The position numbers were made by a program, and so were the translations under genes. A model generated the notes under the pieces. The model did not search any database. It was given only the letters and a program-made list of their open reading frames with translations, and had not been told where the DNA came from. From NCBI GenBank assembly GCA_040389065.1, contig JAZKAR010000012.1:1-64000 (forward strand): a DNA stretch of 64,000 nucleotides, in the 5' to 3' direction. Positions within the stretch are counted from its first letter, which is position 1. Each line of letters begins with the position of its first letter. This DNA is from JAZKAR01 sp040389065 (GTDB lineage Bacteria; Pseudomonadota; Gammaproteobacteria; Burkholderiales; Casimicrobiaceae). This document shows, piece by piece, positions 1 to 10,069 of the stretch.

Positions 1-3000
1 ACGCACCTAAACTTGCCCGTGTACTGGAGATATTTTTCAGTGCGGCATCAATCGCGCTTAAAGTCGCATTCGCTGCTGTTACCGATAACACATTGGCTCC
101 ACCAAAACTACCGGCGGTTAAGCCTGCCGCTGAAGGTGCAGTACCTGCCACGGTTAAGTCTTTAGTTGTGGCTAAGTTTATTTGGCCCATGTGTGCAACA
201 GCCGTTGCCGTTAACCCATTTTCTGCCGCAGCACCTGCATCAGTATCAGAAAACCCGTTCGTTCCCGATACACCCAAGTTCACCATATCATCCGTTGACT
301 CTTTTAAGGTGACATTGCGCGCATCTGCAGAAGAAATTTCGAGCTTACCGTTTGCATCAATCTGAGCACTAATAGTGAGTGCTTGCAAGGCCGCACTATT
401 ATTGATTGCTGATGCAACATCTGTGGCTTTAATACTTACCCCAAATGCACCGCCTGACATATCAAAACTTAGATCAACATCGGTTGTACCATCGCCTACC
501 GTTAGGGTGTAGGTTTTATCTGCACCCACAGTACCCGATGTTAAGCCTGTTGCGGTAGCAGGATTATTACCTGACACTGTAATAGTATTTGATGAATTTA
601 AGGTTACTGAGCTTGTTGTTACACTTGCTGTATCAGTATCAAGGTTCGTAAAACCAACCTTAGTGTTGACAGTATGGGCTACACCACCGGTTAGGTTAGT
701 AAACCCCTGGCTTGTACTATTCATTTCGATAGAAGTGCCAGACACCATGTTTGCGAAACCCACTGCCGCTGCACCGGTACCATTACCTGTTCCAGTTTCT
801 TGAACAGTAGCTTTTGATCCATCAGTTGTATAAAACGCCAAGTTACTGCCGGCTGCAGACCCTGTGTAAAAAATACCAGCTGAATTCAATGCACTGGTAC
901 TTGCTGCCAACTGAGCATCCACATAAGCAGCATTCACAGTAGTAGCCGCACTGTCTACCCCATTAATCACATTAACAGCTGTTCCTGAAGCTGAAGTCAC
1001 CGAAAACGTATAGGTACCAGCACCCGTACTATCAATTGCCGTAAACGCACCCAGACTTGAAGCCGAAAGGGCTGCACCCGAACCATTATCTTGCAGGATC
1101 TTGACATCTTCACCGCTTGTACTCGTGAATTTCAATGTTCCTGCTGCTGCTGAACCAGTGAAACTAATACCTGCGTTGCTTAGGCTGGTCTGCAATGAAC
1201 TTGAAGCAAGCTGTGTATCAATATAAGCCGCATTAATTTGAGTAGTATTCGAATTAGTTGTTGCGACAATATCAACGGCTGTTCCGGTACCCGTCGATAC
1301 CTGCAAACGGTAGTTACCTGCTGGAATACTGTTAATTGCAACAAAACTGCCTAGGCTTTCACTTGCTCCTGCCGCTGTTCCTCCTTCCGTAATGCTAATG
1401 TTGTCTCCATTTGCATTTGTAAATTTAAGAGTTCCTGCCACCGCAGTACCTGATACGGTAATTCCCGCACCTGATAAAGCACTTGTTACTGTTGAGTCAG
1501 CTAGTTGGGTATCAATATAAGCTGCATTCACATGCGTAGCATGGGTATCGCTTACATCCGCTACTGTGACACCGCCTACCTTTAAGCTATAGCTGCCATA
1601 ACCTGTGATCTCTTTAAAGTTTCCTAAATTTGTTGCCTCAGTCGCATTTGCTACTGCGGTAACACTTGTAGTACCACTTTGATCATTAATTGCTGCTGCC
1701 AGGGCTTTTGCACTTGTTGTACTAGAAGAGGTAACAATCGTTGTACCGTTAATCTTTAAATCCCCTGCAGCCATACCACTAGTAGCTACAGCAGATGATA
1801 AAGCTGACCCTGTTTGGTTTACAACACCTTGCGTACCTTTCGTGAACCCGACCAAGCTTGGGTTAGTTCCGCCAACGGTTACATTAGAGCTTGAGCTTAA
1901 GGTTACGGTACTGCTAAATTGCTGTGCAGTCGTCAGCTCTTTTTTGAAGAAACCTGTTTTATCTGTACCACCCTGAATTTCGGCGATATTCAAGTCTCCG
2001 CCTGAGGCACTTCTAAAGTGCAAATCACCCCCTGCTGCTGTTCCCGTAAAGGTAATGCCTGCTGCGGTTAAATTAGCCCCTACTGTACCTACCCCAGTAG
2101 TAGCTAACGCTGCATCAATCTGCGCCGCTGTTACCCCTGCGGTTGAAGTTGAAGAGTCGACAACTTTAACTCCATTCACCACCATGCCATAGCCTGCAGT
2201 CACACTGGTTGTAAAAGCACCTAAAGAGCCTGAGTCCGTGGCAAGCGCTGTTGCCGTAACACCCGTAGTTGCTGTTTTAAGATTAATCGCCGCTGCTAGT
2301 TTATCTGCACCTACTGTTGTTGAGTCGGTATCAATCGTGGTTCCATTTAATACTAAAGAACCTGCTGCTACACCACCGTATGTTCCTGCAGTAAACCCTG
2401 CACTAGCGGCTGTACCGCCTGTACTATCTGCAATGGTAATGGCACTAGTACTTGTTAAATTAACAGTTCCTGTCGACATAGTCGAACCTGCATTAATCGT
2501 ACTTGTGAAGCCCCCTGTTGTAGTGGCGTCTAATGCTTCTGTTAGTTTGATATTAGAACCATCTGAGGTACTAAATTTTAAGGTGCCTAAAGCCGCTGTA
2601 CCTGAAACAGTGATTCCAGCTGTTGCCAGATTCGCTGTAACGGTTGCCCCTGCAAGTGCGCTATCGATGTCTGCAGCCGTAGCACCTGCAGCTAGTCCCG
2701 AAACGATATTGACTGAGCTGGTTACTCCATTTTTAACGGTAGCAACGCTTAGCCCATAAGAACCCGAACCACTCGTTGTATCAATCGCTGTAAAGCTACC
2801 TAGGCTTGCAGTTGTGGTTGAACCCGCTGTTGCATATACCCCAGTTGTGCTTGCCTTAGCATTAATTGCTTTTGCAATATCGCTGGCAGACGTTGTATTG
2901 GCGGGGGTACCTACCTCGATATCAGTGCCGTTAATTTTAAATGCTTTATCTGCCAATCCAGAGCGTGCCGTGTTTGAGTTAACATTTGAGCTAGTTACAT

Positions 3001-4756
3001 TAGGCACTACCGTTGATTTACTTTCACCCGCATACGTTCCTGAATCTAAGCCTACTACACTAGGCTTAGTTCCTCCCACCGTAATATTGTTAGAAGAACT
3101 TAGCGTAATAGTACCCGCTGTTACAAACGATGTTGTTGCTGCACCAGTTGCGGTAGCAGCATTTGCAGCACCATTTACGGTGGTTGCAAAACCTCCAGCT
3201 ACTGTATTGGCAGAAGCACCTTCTGTAATTGTTAACGTTGCGCCATCTGCAGAGCTAAACTTCAATGTGCCTGCAGCAGCTGTTCCACTCATCGTAATAC
3301 CTTTATCTCGCAAATTATTAGCTACAGCAGTAGTAGCTAATGCTGTATCGATATTTGCCCCTGTTACACCAGCCGTTGTTGCTCCTAAAATTGCAACAGT
3401 ACCTCCAGTTGAACTGGTAATAGACAAGTTGTAGGTACCCCCCCCACTTGTTGTAGTAAAAGCGCCTAGTGCTGCTGTTGTGGTGCTAGCGCTAGCATGT
3501 ACTCCTGTTGTGGAAGTTTGAGCATTAATAGCCCCCGCTAAATCTGCGGCACTCTTAGTCGCTGTCGCGGTAGTAGTAATATCTGTACCATTAATACTTA
3601 ATGATTTAGCAGCTACTGCAATTGAGCCTGATAACACACCCGTCGTATTGGTTGTATGAAAACCTTTGACCCCAGCATTACCTGCATCACCGCCGCTTTC
3701 ACTTAAACGAACGTTCGCTCCAGAAAACTCCAATGTACCTGCTGCTGCAGATCCTGAAAAAGTAATACCTGCTTCTGCTAAATCATCTTTTACTGAAGCT
3801 GTAGCTAATGCTGTATCAACATCAGCAGCAGTTTGACCTGCTGCCCCTGCACTTATAACAGTGACAGAATTAGTACCACTGTTCACCTTAAGCGTATAGG
3901 CACTCGTAGTTGTGGTCGTGAATGCCCCCAGCGCACCAGTTGACATTTTCACGGAGCCTACTGCATCAGAAAGTTTTGCAGCTTGTAGCGCTGTACCCTG
4001 AGGGCCAGCTTTTGTTGCAGCGACAGCGGTAAAATCACTAGTAATTTTATTAGTTGCGGTAGCCGTTACACCACTGGCTGTAATCGTCGCATTACCATTA
4101 ATGGCAGCTGCCAATGCTTTGGCACTATTTGTAGTAGCGTCAGTCGTTACCGTTGTACCATTAATACTTAATGAGCCAGCAGCAACACCATCTTTTGCAA
4201 CACTAGTTGCCAGTGCCGTACCGGTAGCAGTACCTGCACCTAAACCGAGATCTGACACTTTAGCACTGCCAATTGAATCAATCGTTACCGTTTGATTTGC
4301 ACTTGCACCAATCTGGAACGCTTGTGAACTAAATGAACCATCTAACAGGTTAATACCGTTAAACGCTGTTTGTGATGCAATTCTGTTCACTTCAGCTAAA
4401 CGCTGTTGAACTTCAACATCCAGCGCGGCACGATCGTCTGCCGAATTGGTACCGTTAGCTGCTTGTAGTGCCAGATCTCGAATACGCTGTAAGTTGTTTG
4501 TTACTTCATCTAACGAGCTATCTGCTGTTTGCGCAAGCGAAATACCATCATTCGCATTACGAATAGCCTGATTCATACCGTTAATTTGTGATGTCATCCG
4601 TGTTGAAATTGCCAACCCTGCCGCATCATCTTTCGCGCTATTAATCCGCAAACCTGAGGACAATCTTTGTAACGCGCTATTTAAACTATCTTGTGACTTA
4701 CTTAGGCTACGCTGTGCACTTAACGATGCAACGTTCGTATTAATCATACTAGCCAT
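1..4756 (-). CDS. fliC: Giant flagellin, C-terminal end outside window
   Basis: Structural subunit of the flagellar filament, exported by the flagellar type III apparatus. The reading frame is open from the ATG at 4756 to the window edge (1585 codons), and the first and last visible codons are in the same frame. The N-terminus has the conserved D0/D1 signature (INTNVASLSAQRSLSKSQ, then LSSGLRINSAKDDAAGLAIS). The last visible residues (LSAIDAALKNISSTRASLGA) are the start of the C-terminal D1/D0 helix, so about 80-90 residues are probably missing. Ordinary flagellins are about 270-600 residues. The excess is a Thr/Ala/Ser/Gly-rich centre made of repeated modules. A GAAGGAG ribosome binding site lies 7 nt upstream. 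No other filament gene (fliD, fliS) is visible. The identity is secure; which of several flagellin paralogues it might be is unknown. Confidence 0.95.
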   Translation of the reverse strand, partial: MASMINTNVASLSAQRSLSKSQDSLNSALQRLSSGLRINSAKDDAAGLAISTRMTSQINGMNQAIRNANDGISLAQTADSSLDEVTNNLQRIRDLALQAANGTNSADDRAALDVEVQQRLAEVNRIASQTAFNGINLLDGSFSSQAFQIGASANQTVTIDSIGSAKVSDLGLGAGTATGTALATSVAKDGVAAGSLSINGTTVTTDATTNSAKALAAAINGNATITASGVTATATNKITSDFTAVAATKAGPQGTALQAAKLSDAVGSVKMSTGALGAFTTTTTSAYTLKVNSGTNSVTVISAGAAGQTAADVDTALATASVKDDLAEAGITFSGSAAAGTLEFSGANVRLSESGGDAGNAGVKGFHTTNTTGVLSGSIAVAAKSLSINGTDITTTATATKSAADLAGAINAQTSTTGVHASASTTTAALGAFTTTSGGGTYNLSITSSTGGTVAILGATTAGVTGANIDTALATTAVANNLRDKGITMSGTAAAGTLKFSSADGATLTITEGASANTVAGGFATTVNGAANAATATGAATTSFVTAGTITLSSSNNITVGGTKPSVVGLDSGTYAGESKSTVVPNVTSSNVNSNTARSGLADKAFKINGTDIEVGTPANTTSASDIAKAINAKASTTGVYATAGSTTTASLGSFTAIDTTSGSGSYGLSVATVKNGVTSSVNIVSGLAAGATAADIDSALAGATVTANLATAGITVSGTAALGTLKFSTSDGSNIKLTEALDATTTGGFTSTINAGSTMSTGTVNLTSTSAITIADSTGGTAASAGFTAGTYGGVAAGSLVLNGTTIDTDSTTVGADKLAAAINLKTATTGVTATALATDSGSLGAFTTSVTAGYGMVVNGVKVVDSSTSTAGVTAAQIDAALATTGVGTVGANLTAAGITFTGTAAGGDLHFRSASGGDLNIAEIQGGTDKTGFFKKELTTAQQFSSTVTLSSSSNVTVGGTNPSLVGFTKGTQGVVNQTGSALSSAVATSGMAAGDLKINGTTIVTSSSTTSAKALAAAINDQSGTTSVTAVANATEATNLGNFKEITGYGSYSLKVGGVTVADVSDTHATHVNAAYIDTQLADSTVTSALSGAGITVSGTAVAGTLKFTNANGDNISITEGGTAAGASESLGSFVAINSIPAGNYRLQVSTGTGTAVDIVATTNSNTTQINAAYIDTQLASSSLQTSLSNAGISFTGSAAAGTLKFTSTSGEDVKILQDNGSGAALSASSLGAFTAIDSTGAGTYTFSVTSASGTAVNVINGVDSAATTVNAAYVDAQLAASTSALNSAGIFYTGSAAGSNLAFYTTDGSKATVQETGTGNGTGAAAVGFANMVSGTSIEMNSTSQGFTNLTGGVAHTVNTKVGFTNLDTDTASVTTSSVTLNSSNTITVSGNNPATATGLTSGTVGADKTYTLTVGDGTTDVDLSFDMSGGAFGVSIKATDVASAINNSAALQALTISAQIDANGKLEISSADARNVTLKESTDDMVNLGVSGTNGFSDTDAGAAAENGLTATAVAHMGQINLATTKDLTVAGTAPSAAGLTAGSFGGANVLSVTAANATLSAIDAALKNISSTRASLGA
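845..4180 (-). repeat. Tandem modules in the flagellin hypervariable region
   Basis: The central part of the flagellin is built from degenerate modules of roughly 190-220 codons. One element resembles the Flagellin_IN motif (…LSINGTTV…LAAAIN) and occurs about five times, near 4178, 3620, 2960, 2375 and 1775. A second element (IDTALA…GITFSGTAAAGTLKF) occurs about seven times, near 3760, 3290, 2600, 2040, 1450, 1150 and 870. In flagellins this part folds into surface-exposed D2/D3-type domains. The repeats are protein-level and diverged, which suggests old duplications followed by drift. Confidence 0.8.
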
Positions 4757-4854
4757 GATACTTCTCCTTCGTTCTCAGGCAAGAGTGCTGATTTTCTCAA
4801 AACACTAAAAATCATCAATTTAATCAACACTTATTTTTTAATCACTCATGCCTT

Positions 4855-4881
4855 TTAACGACGGACTAAAATTAAACTTTA
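4855..4881 (-). promoter_or_regulatory. Sigma-28 (FliA) type promoter of the flagellin gene
   Basis: On the minus strand TAAAGTTT (4881-4874) is an exact match to the enterobacterial sigma-28 -35 box. It is followed after exactly 11 nt by GTCGTTAA (4862-4855), which matches 6 of 8 bases of the GCCGATAA -10 box. It would start transcription about 90 nt upstream of the flagellin ATG. This implies late-class control by FliA, whose gene is not in the window. Confidence 0.8.
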
Positions 4882-5169
4882 TTACTAAAAACCATCATGG
4901 AACGATTTTTGCTTGCGTTTTTTTCACATTATTTATTAGCCTATTACCCGCCAAGCCACAAAACATCTAACTATTGATTTTATTAATAAATACAAACAAA
5001 TTAAAATAAATTCATATTATTTTTATAAATACAAACCCTAAGCTATTTTTTATTGCTCGCCGTTGCTTTTTTAACACAGCTTAAAAATCATGAAAAGATG
5101 GTTAAGAGGGTTGATAATGACAAAAAGAATAATGCTTTTTATTCCCCCTTAAAGTCGAAAGAGGTTCAT

Positions 5170-5529
5170 GTGTCTTTAACACTTCTGATAGTAGATGACA
5201 GCCGCCTATCACGCACCATGATTAAACATATCATTCAAGTGCATCGACCTGACCTTAATATTATTGAAGCAGAAGATGGCGCTGGGGCTATAGCTGTGCT
5301 TGAGCAAGGTGGCGTTAATATGGGGATTATTGATATCAATATGCCTGGTCTCTCAGGCATAGACCTTATTGATGCTATTCAAGAAAATTATACTGCTGTT
5401 CAATTAGCATTTCTATCTGCCAATATTCAGCAAGGGATGCGTGATCGTGCGCGCGAAAAAAATATTGGTTTTTTCTCTAAACCTATTACTGAACAAACGA
5501 TTTTAGCAATACTTAAATCCTTCGGATAA
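5170..5529 (+). CDS. CheY-like single-domain response regulator
   Basis: A stand-alone phosphoacceptor receiver domain of about 119 residues with no output domain. From the GTG at 5170 the acidic pocket is D9-D10, the phosphoacceptor is D55 (in GIIDINMPG), the switch residue is S83 and the conserved lysine is K104 in SKPIT. I chose GTG 5170 because GAAAGAGG precedes it by 5-6 nt and the receiver fold starts at once. The frame is open to 5053, and an ATG at 5098 would add 24 residues with no domain. It is divergent from the flagellin, so a role in motility or chemotaxis signalling is plausible but not shown. No partner kinase is nearby. Confidence 0.85.
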   Translation: MSLTLLIVDDSRLSRTMIKHIIQVHRPDLNIIEAEDGAGAIAVLEQGGVNMGIIDINMPGLSGIDLIDAIQENYTAVQLAFLSANIQQGMRDRAREKNIGFFSKPITEQTILAILKSFG

Positions 5530-5684
5530 GTCAGCTTAAAAACTTTCCAACATTCTTATCCAATCTAAATATTTGACTTAAAAATACTTTTTATTTTTAT
5601 CTTTAGTAAGCTTATCTTTGTAAAAAGTTTTACTAACGCTTATGCTAGGATTATCCCTCACCAACCTTGTTATATACTGTTTTC

Positions 5685-8600
5685 ATGCCCTCTCCCCTTT
5701 CTCCTATCGTGTCTGATGCTCTGCCCCCTGTGTGTAGTTTGCCCTTTTCTATTCTTTCAGGCGCGTCTCAGCCTGAACTTATACGCAAAGAAATTCTGGC
5801 AGATTTACTTGAAGCCACCGCGCAGTTATACCCAAACAACACTGCTTTAATTTTTCAAGAAAAATCACTTAGCTACTATGAATTAAACATGCAGGCAGAT
5901 TATGTAGCTTCCTGGCTCATAGCAAGTGGCGTAGGGGCAGGCGACATTGTTGGCCTATGGCTTCCGCGAGGCATTGATCTTTTGGTTATGCAAGCTGGCA
6001 TTGCAAAATCAGGCGCTGCTTGGCTTCCTTTTGATGCAGATACTCCTATCGATCGTATAGAAACATGCCTTACAGATGCCAAGGCAGTAGGGTTAATTAG
6101 TAACTTATCTCCTTCGCTTCCTGTCTTTCCGCATCGAATATGGGATGCGAAACAATTACGCGAACCTACCGAACTTCAAAAACGACAAGAAGTAGATCCT
6201 TCGCATCCTGCTTATGTTATTTACACCTCTGGTTCTACGGGCAAACCAAAAGGTATTGAGATAAGCCAGGGCAGTATTTGTCATTTTTTACGTAGCGAAA
6301 ATACCGTATTAGGTATTCGGCCTAGCGACCGCGTTTATCAAGGCTTTTCAGTAGCCTTTGATATGTCTTTTGAGGAAATATGGATTAGCTATTTAGTAGG
6401 CGCAACATTGTGGATTGCCTCAAAAGATATTGCGACTGACCCTGAAGTACTGCCAAGCGTTTTACTTGAAAATAATATTACCGTTTTGCATGCTGTACCC
6501 ACTTTACTGGCTTTATTTAACCAAGATATCGATAGCCTAAGAATTATAAACTTAGGGGGGGAAATGTGCCCCGAAAGCCTAGTAAACCGCTGGGCAGGAG
6601 AAGGCCGTACCCTGTTTAATACCTATGGCCCTACCGAGGCAACCGTTTCTGCAAGTTTAGCTGAGCTGCAACCCCATAAAGCCGTAACGATCGGCAAACC
6701 CTTACCTAATTATGGCATGGTGATCATTGAAACCACTGTTGAGCAAGGGCTTACCTTGCAAACAAGGGGAAATGTAGGGGAACTATGTTTAACAGGGCCA
6801 GGAATCGCTAAAGGATACTTAGGCAGACCTGAATTAACGACTGAAAAATTTATTGATAACCCTTGGTCAACGTCCTCTTACGACACTCGCCTTTATCGCA
6901 CAGGAGATTTAGCGCGTATTACTGAAGAAGGTGAAGTACAGTGTTTGGGGCGAACAGATGATCAGGTGAAAATTCGTGGATTTAGAGTAGAGTTAGGCGA
7001 AATTGAAGCTGTTTTAGCGCAGCAACCAGGTATAGGTACAGTTGCAGTGTCATTGCGCCAAGAAGATGGCATTGATCTTCTTATTGCCTTTATAGTGCCC
7101 GAATCAGTTCAAACTACACCAACTGTTGCCTTGCTACGCGCAGCTCTATTAGATTGCCTACCCGCGTATATGATTCCTGGCGCCTTCGAGTTTTTAAATG
7201 AAATGCCTAGACTTCTTTCAGGAAAAATAGACCGAAAAGCGTTGAAAGCTTTACCTCTTAGCATTCCTGACACTACCGATGAAACGTTTGATATTCCTCA
7301 AACACCTGAAGAAGAGGCTTTATTTTCGATTGTAAAAGGCTTATTCCCAGGACAACCATTACGCCGAGAGGTTGATTTCTTTTATGATTTGGGAGGGCAT
7401 TCGCTGATTGCAGCACGCCTTGCCTCGGCATTACGGCATGATGCTCGGTTTACACATATTACAGTACGTGACATCTATACACATCGTACATTAGGTAAAA
7501 TTGCGGATGTTTTAGCACAAACCTCACAAACGCCATCGAATCAAAATGCCGATTGGCAAACCCCTCCTCGCTTCAAACGTTGGGTTTGCGGCCTTGCTCA
7601 AGGCGCAGCTATTCCGCTCCTGGTCGGCTTACATATGATGCAATGGCTAGCGCCTTTTTTTGCCTATCACTATCATACGGGCGAACCCGGTGACTCCATT
7701 TTGAAAGCAACTTTTCTCTCAGTGTGGGTATTTTTGCTCGCAACTTTATTACAGTTTGGCGCTGCTATTGCAGCTAAATGGCTATTTATTGGTCGGCTTA
7801 AGCCAGGGCGGTATCCACTTTGGGGTATAACGTATTACCGGTGGTGGTTAGTTGATCGCTTGGTAGAGGCAGCCCCTGTTTATCTTCTATCAGGTTCCTC
7901 GCTCTACAATATTTGGCTAAGAGCTTTAGGAGCAAAGATTGGAAATGAAGTTATCGTCGGGTCAATTACCGCACGCGCTCATGATCTCATTACTATAGAA
8001 GATGGAAGCAGTATAGGTAGTGGAGTTAACTTTGAAAATGTGCGAGTAGAACGCGGCGAACTCCATGTAGGCTCTATTCATCTTAGTAAAAATAGCTGTA
8101 TCGGTTCTTATAGCCTGTTAGAAGGTAACACCCGAGTAGAAGCCTTCGGGCATTTAGAAGGGCTATCTGCCTTAAAAGATGGAAACACGCTTCCTGAAAA
8201 TCAAGTATGGATTGGCTCACCTGCGCGCTTTTCCCACTTTTTTGATCACAGCAGCCTTCCCGCTCGTTTGCCAGTAAAACGTGTAAGGCTCCTTTTAGAA
8301 AGCCTTTTTTTTGTTGCAGGAATTTTACTGGTTTCTACGTTGTTCTTTATGCCTGTGTTCCCTAGCTTTATTCTCATTGATTGGCTAGATGAAAAACTTA
8401 ATTTCCATTGGTTACAAGGTAATACGCCTGCGCTTCAAATCATTAAATATTTTATTCTTTCTTTTCCTGCTACGGGTCTCTTAATTTTATTTACTGCGTT
8501 ATTTTCAGCCGCCTTACGCTGGAGCCTACTACCGCGGCTTCAACCTGGTAGCTGGCCTATTCATAGCCGTGTGTATTGCAGCAAATGGATTGTTAATCAG

Positions 8601-9713
8601 ATTCAAGAGTCTAGCCTAAGCGTATTACACGGGGTATACGCTACCGTATTTGCTCCTTTTTGGTATCGTTTATTAGGTGCAAAAATAGGGCGTGATGCTG
8701 AAATCTCCACAGCATTAGGCGTGGTGCCTGATATGCTAACGCTAGGAGATGAAACATTTATTGCTGATGCCGTGTTGCTAGGCGATGAACATATTGATGG
8801 CGGGTGGATAACGATGCAGCCTACCGTCATTTCACATCGCAGCTTTGTAGGAAACCGTGCTTACATACCTGATGGCACTATTCTTCCTTCAAATGTTCTC
8901 ATTGGTGTATCGTCACGCGCGCCTGAAAATCACCTTATTCATGAAGGTGATACCTGGCTTGGCTCTCCTCCCTTGCATTTACCCTCACGCGAACAATCAT
9001 ACGGGTTTTCAGAAACACTTACTTTTCGCCCTTCTCCTTTAAGGCGCCTCAGTCGTGCATTGGTAGAAACATTCCGAATTATTGCACCTCATGCCATCGT
9101 AATTGCGGTAGGTTACGTTATCGTACTTGATGTCATGCCTTTTGCTGCGGCAGGCCAGTGGCAAAAAGTTATTTTTTATTTAACACTCGCCGGGCTGTTA
9201 TATGGGCTAGGTACGTTTATTTTTGTTGCGTTGCTTAAATGGGTGTTAATCGGTCGCTATAAAACATGCAATATTCCTATGTGGACATCGTTTGTGTGGC
9301 TTTCAGAAGGTGTAACGAATTTGTATGAAGGCATTGCGGTTCCTAATTTCATGAACTATTTACGCGGCACTCCGTGGCTTCCCCTTGCGTTTAATGTTCT
9401 AGGATGCAAAATTGGTCGCGGCGTGTATATGGACACGACAGATATCACAGAATTCGATTGCGTTACTATTGGTGATCACAGCGAAATTAATGCCCTTTCA
9501 TGCCCGCAAACGCATTTATTTGAAGATCGCATCATGAAAATTGACCATATTCAGATTGGTAACCGCGTTTACATGGGGCCTCGTACCACGGTTTTGTATG
9601 GCGCGATTATTGAAGATAATAGTAAGCTAGGCTCACTTACGCTTGTGATGAAAGGCGAATTTATACCCGCTAACTCAAGCTGGTCAGGCTGCCCTGCCGC
9701 ACCAGAACAATAG
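5685..9713 (+). CDS. Pls/PosA-type membrane NRPS (homopoly-amino-acid synthetase-like)
   Basis: A single-chain NRPS of 1342 residues from the ATG at 5685 (the frame opens at 5667). Residues about 40-535 form an adenylation domain with TSGSTGKPKG, FNTYGPTEAT, YRTGDL, the KIRGFRVELGEIE core and GKIDRK carrying the catalytic lysine. Residues about 555-625 are a carrier domain with DLGGHSL, whose Ser near 571 would take phosphopantetheine. The rest has six hydrophobic segments in three pairs (about 632-700, 867-945, 1132-1190), each pair followed by a hexapeptide-repeat (left-handed beta-helix) domain. There is no condensation domain and no thioesterase. This is the layout of epsilon-poly-lysine synthetase and PosA relatives, which join one amino acid repeatedly at the membrane. 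In the pocket motif FDMSFEEIW the residues aligned to GrsA 235/236/239 are D/M/E. Glu at 239 suits a basic amino acid, but the substrate is inferred. Confidence 0.88.
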   Translation: MPSPLSPIVSDALPPVCSLPFSILSGASQPELIRKEILADLLEATAQLYPNNTALIFQEKSLSYYELNMQADYVASWLIASGVGAGDIVGLWLPRGIDLLVMQAGIAKSGAAWLPFDADTPIDRIETCLTDAKAVGLISNLSPSLPVFPHRIWDAKQLREPTELQKRQEVDPSHPAYVIYTSGSTGKPKGIEISQGSICHFLRSENTVLGIRPSDRVYQGFSVAFDMSFEEIWISYLVGATLWIASKDIATDPEVLPSVLLENNITVLHAVPTLLALFNQDIDSLRIINLGGEMCPESLVNRWAGEGRTLFNTYGPTEATVSASLAELQPHKAVTIGKPLPNYGMVIIETTVEQGLTLQTRGNVGELCLTGPGIAKGYLGRPELTTEKFIDNPWSTSSYDTRLYRTGDLARITEEGEVQCLGRTDDQVKIRGFRVELGEIEAVLAQQPGIGTVAVSLRQEDGIDLLIAFIVPESVQTTPTVALLRAALLDCLPAYMIPGAFEFLNEMPRLLSGKIDRKALKALPLSIPDTTDETFDIPQTPEEEALFSIVKGLFPGQPLRREVDFFYDLGGHSLIAARLASALRHDARFTHITVRDIYTHRTLGKIADVLAQTSQTPSNQNADWQTPPRFKRWVCGLAQGAAIPLLVGLHMMQWLAPFFAYHYHTGEPGDSILKATFLSVWVFLLATLLQFGAAIAAKWLFIGRLKPGRYPLWGITYYRWWLVDRLVEAAPVYLLSGSSLYNIWLRALGAKIGNEVIVGSITARAHDLITIEDGSSIGSGVNFENVRVERGELHVGSIHLSKNSCIGSYSLLEGNTRVEAFGHLEGLSALKDGNTLPENQVWIGSPARFSHFFDHSSLPARLPVKRVRLLLESLFFVAGILLVSTLFFMPVFPSFILIDWLDEKLNFHWLQGNTPALQIIKYFILSFPATGLLILFTALFSAALRWSLLPRLQPGSWPIHSRVYCSKWIVNQIQESSLSVLHGVYATVFAPFWYRLLGAKIGRDAEISTALGVVPDMLTLGDETFIADAVLLGDEHIDGGWITMQPTVISHRSFVGNRAYIPDGTILPSNVLIGVSSRAPENHLIHEGDTWLGSPPLHLPSREQSYGFSETLTFRPSPLRRLSRALVETFRIIAPHAIVIAVGYVIVLDVMPFAAAGQWQKVIFYLTLAGLLYGLGTFIFVALLKWVLIGRYKTCNIPMWTSFVWLSEGVTNLYEGIAVPNFMNYLRGTPWLPLAFNVLGCKIGRGVYMDTTDITEFDCVTIGDHSEINALSCPQTHLFEDRIMKIDHIQIGNRVYMGPRTTVLYGAIIEDNSKLGSLTLVMKGEFIPANSSWSGCPAAPEQ

Positions 9714-9841
9714 AATACGTAATGCAGATATTGTTTTTAGGCTGATAAAAACAAGGCCATACTAAATAGCTTTATATCCCATTTGATTTATATCAAAGCC
9801 TTACAAGCAAAAGACAGCTATACTAGAAGGTGTTATTAATA

Positions 9842-9920
9842 ATTAGAAGTTACGTACTACGGCAAGTTGGCATAACGCGGGGCGTCCCACGCCGAGAGAG
9901 CCAAGTGCGTAACTTCTAAT
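9842..9920. repeat. Palindromic intergenic element, copy A
   Basis: A 79-nt element bounded by a perfect 13-bp inverted repeat (ATTAGAAGTTACG / CGTAACTTCTAAT). The interior has a second pair of arms containing GGCAAGTTGGC and GAGAGCCAAG. It is the shortest of six related elements in the window and lies between the NRPS gene and a small membrane protein gene. Confidence 0.85.
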
Positions 9921-10069
9921 GACAATACATTTTAATATTTATTCTTAGTACGGTTTTTTACAGAAAAATATGTGCAATAAAAGCTTAGAGTTAGAACGCG
10001 CAGTGACACTGGTTGTTTACTAAGTTTTACTTATCATTTTTACTGCTAGAAACCAATAGGCAGCGCTTT

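Noticed and set aside
845..4180. Repeats considered as a CRISPR array
   Set aside because: The repeats are coding, diverged and about 600 nt apart. No short direct repeats with regular spacers occur in the window.
93..4295. Several plus-strand open frames rich in Val/Ala/Pro
   Set aside because: They are antisense to the giant flagellin, whose Thr/Ala/Ser codons leave long open frames on the other strand.
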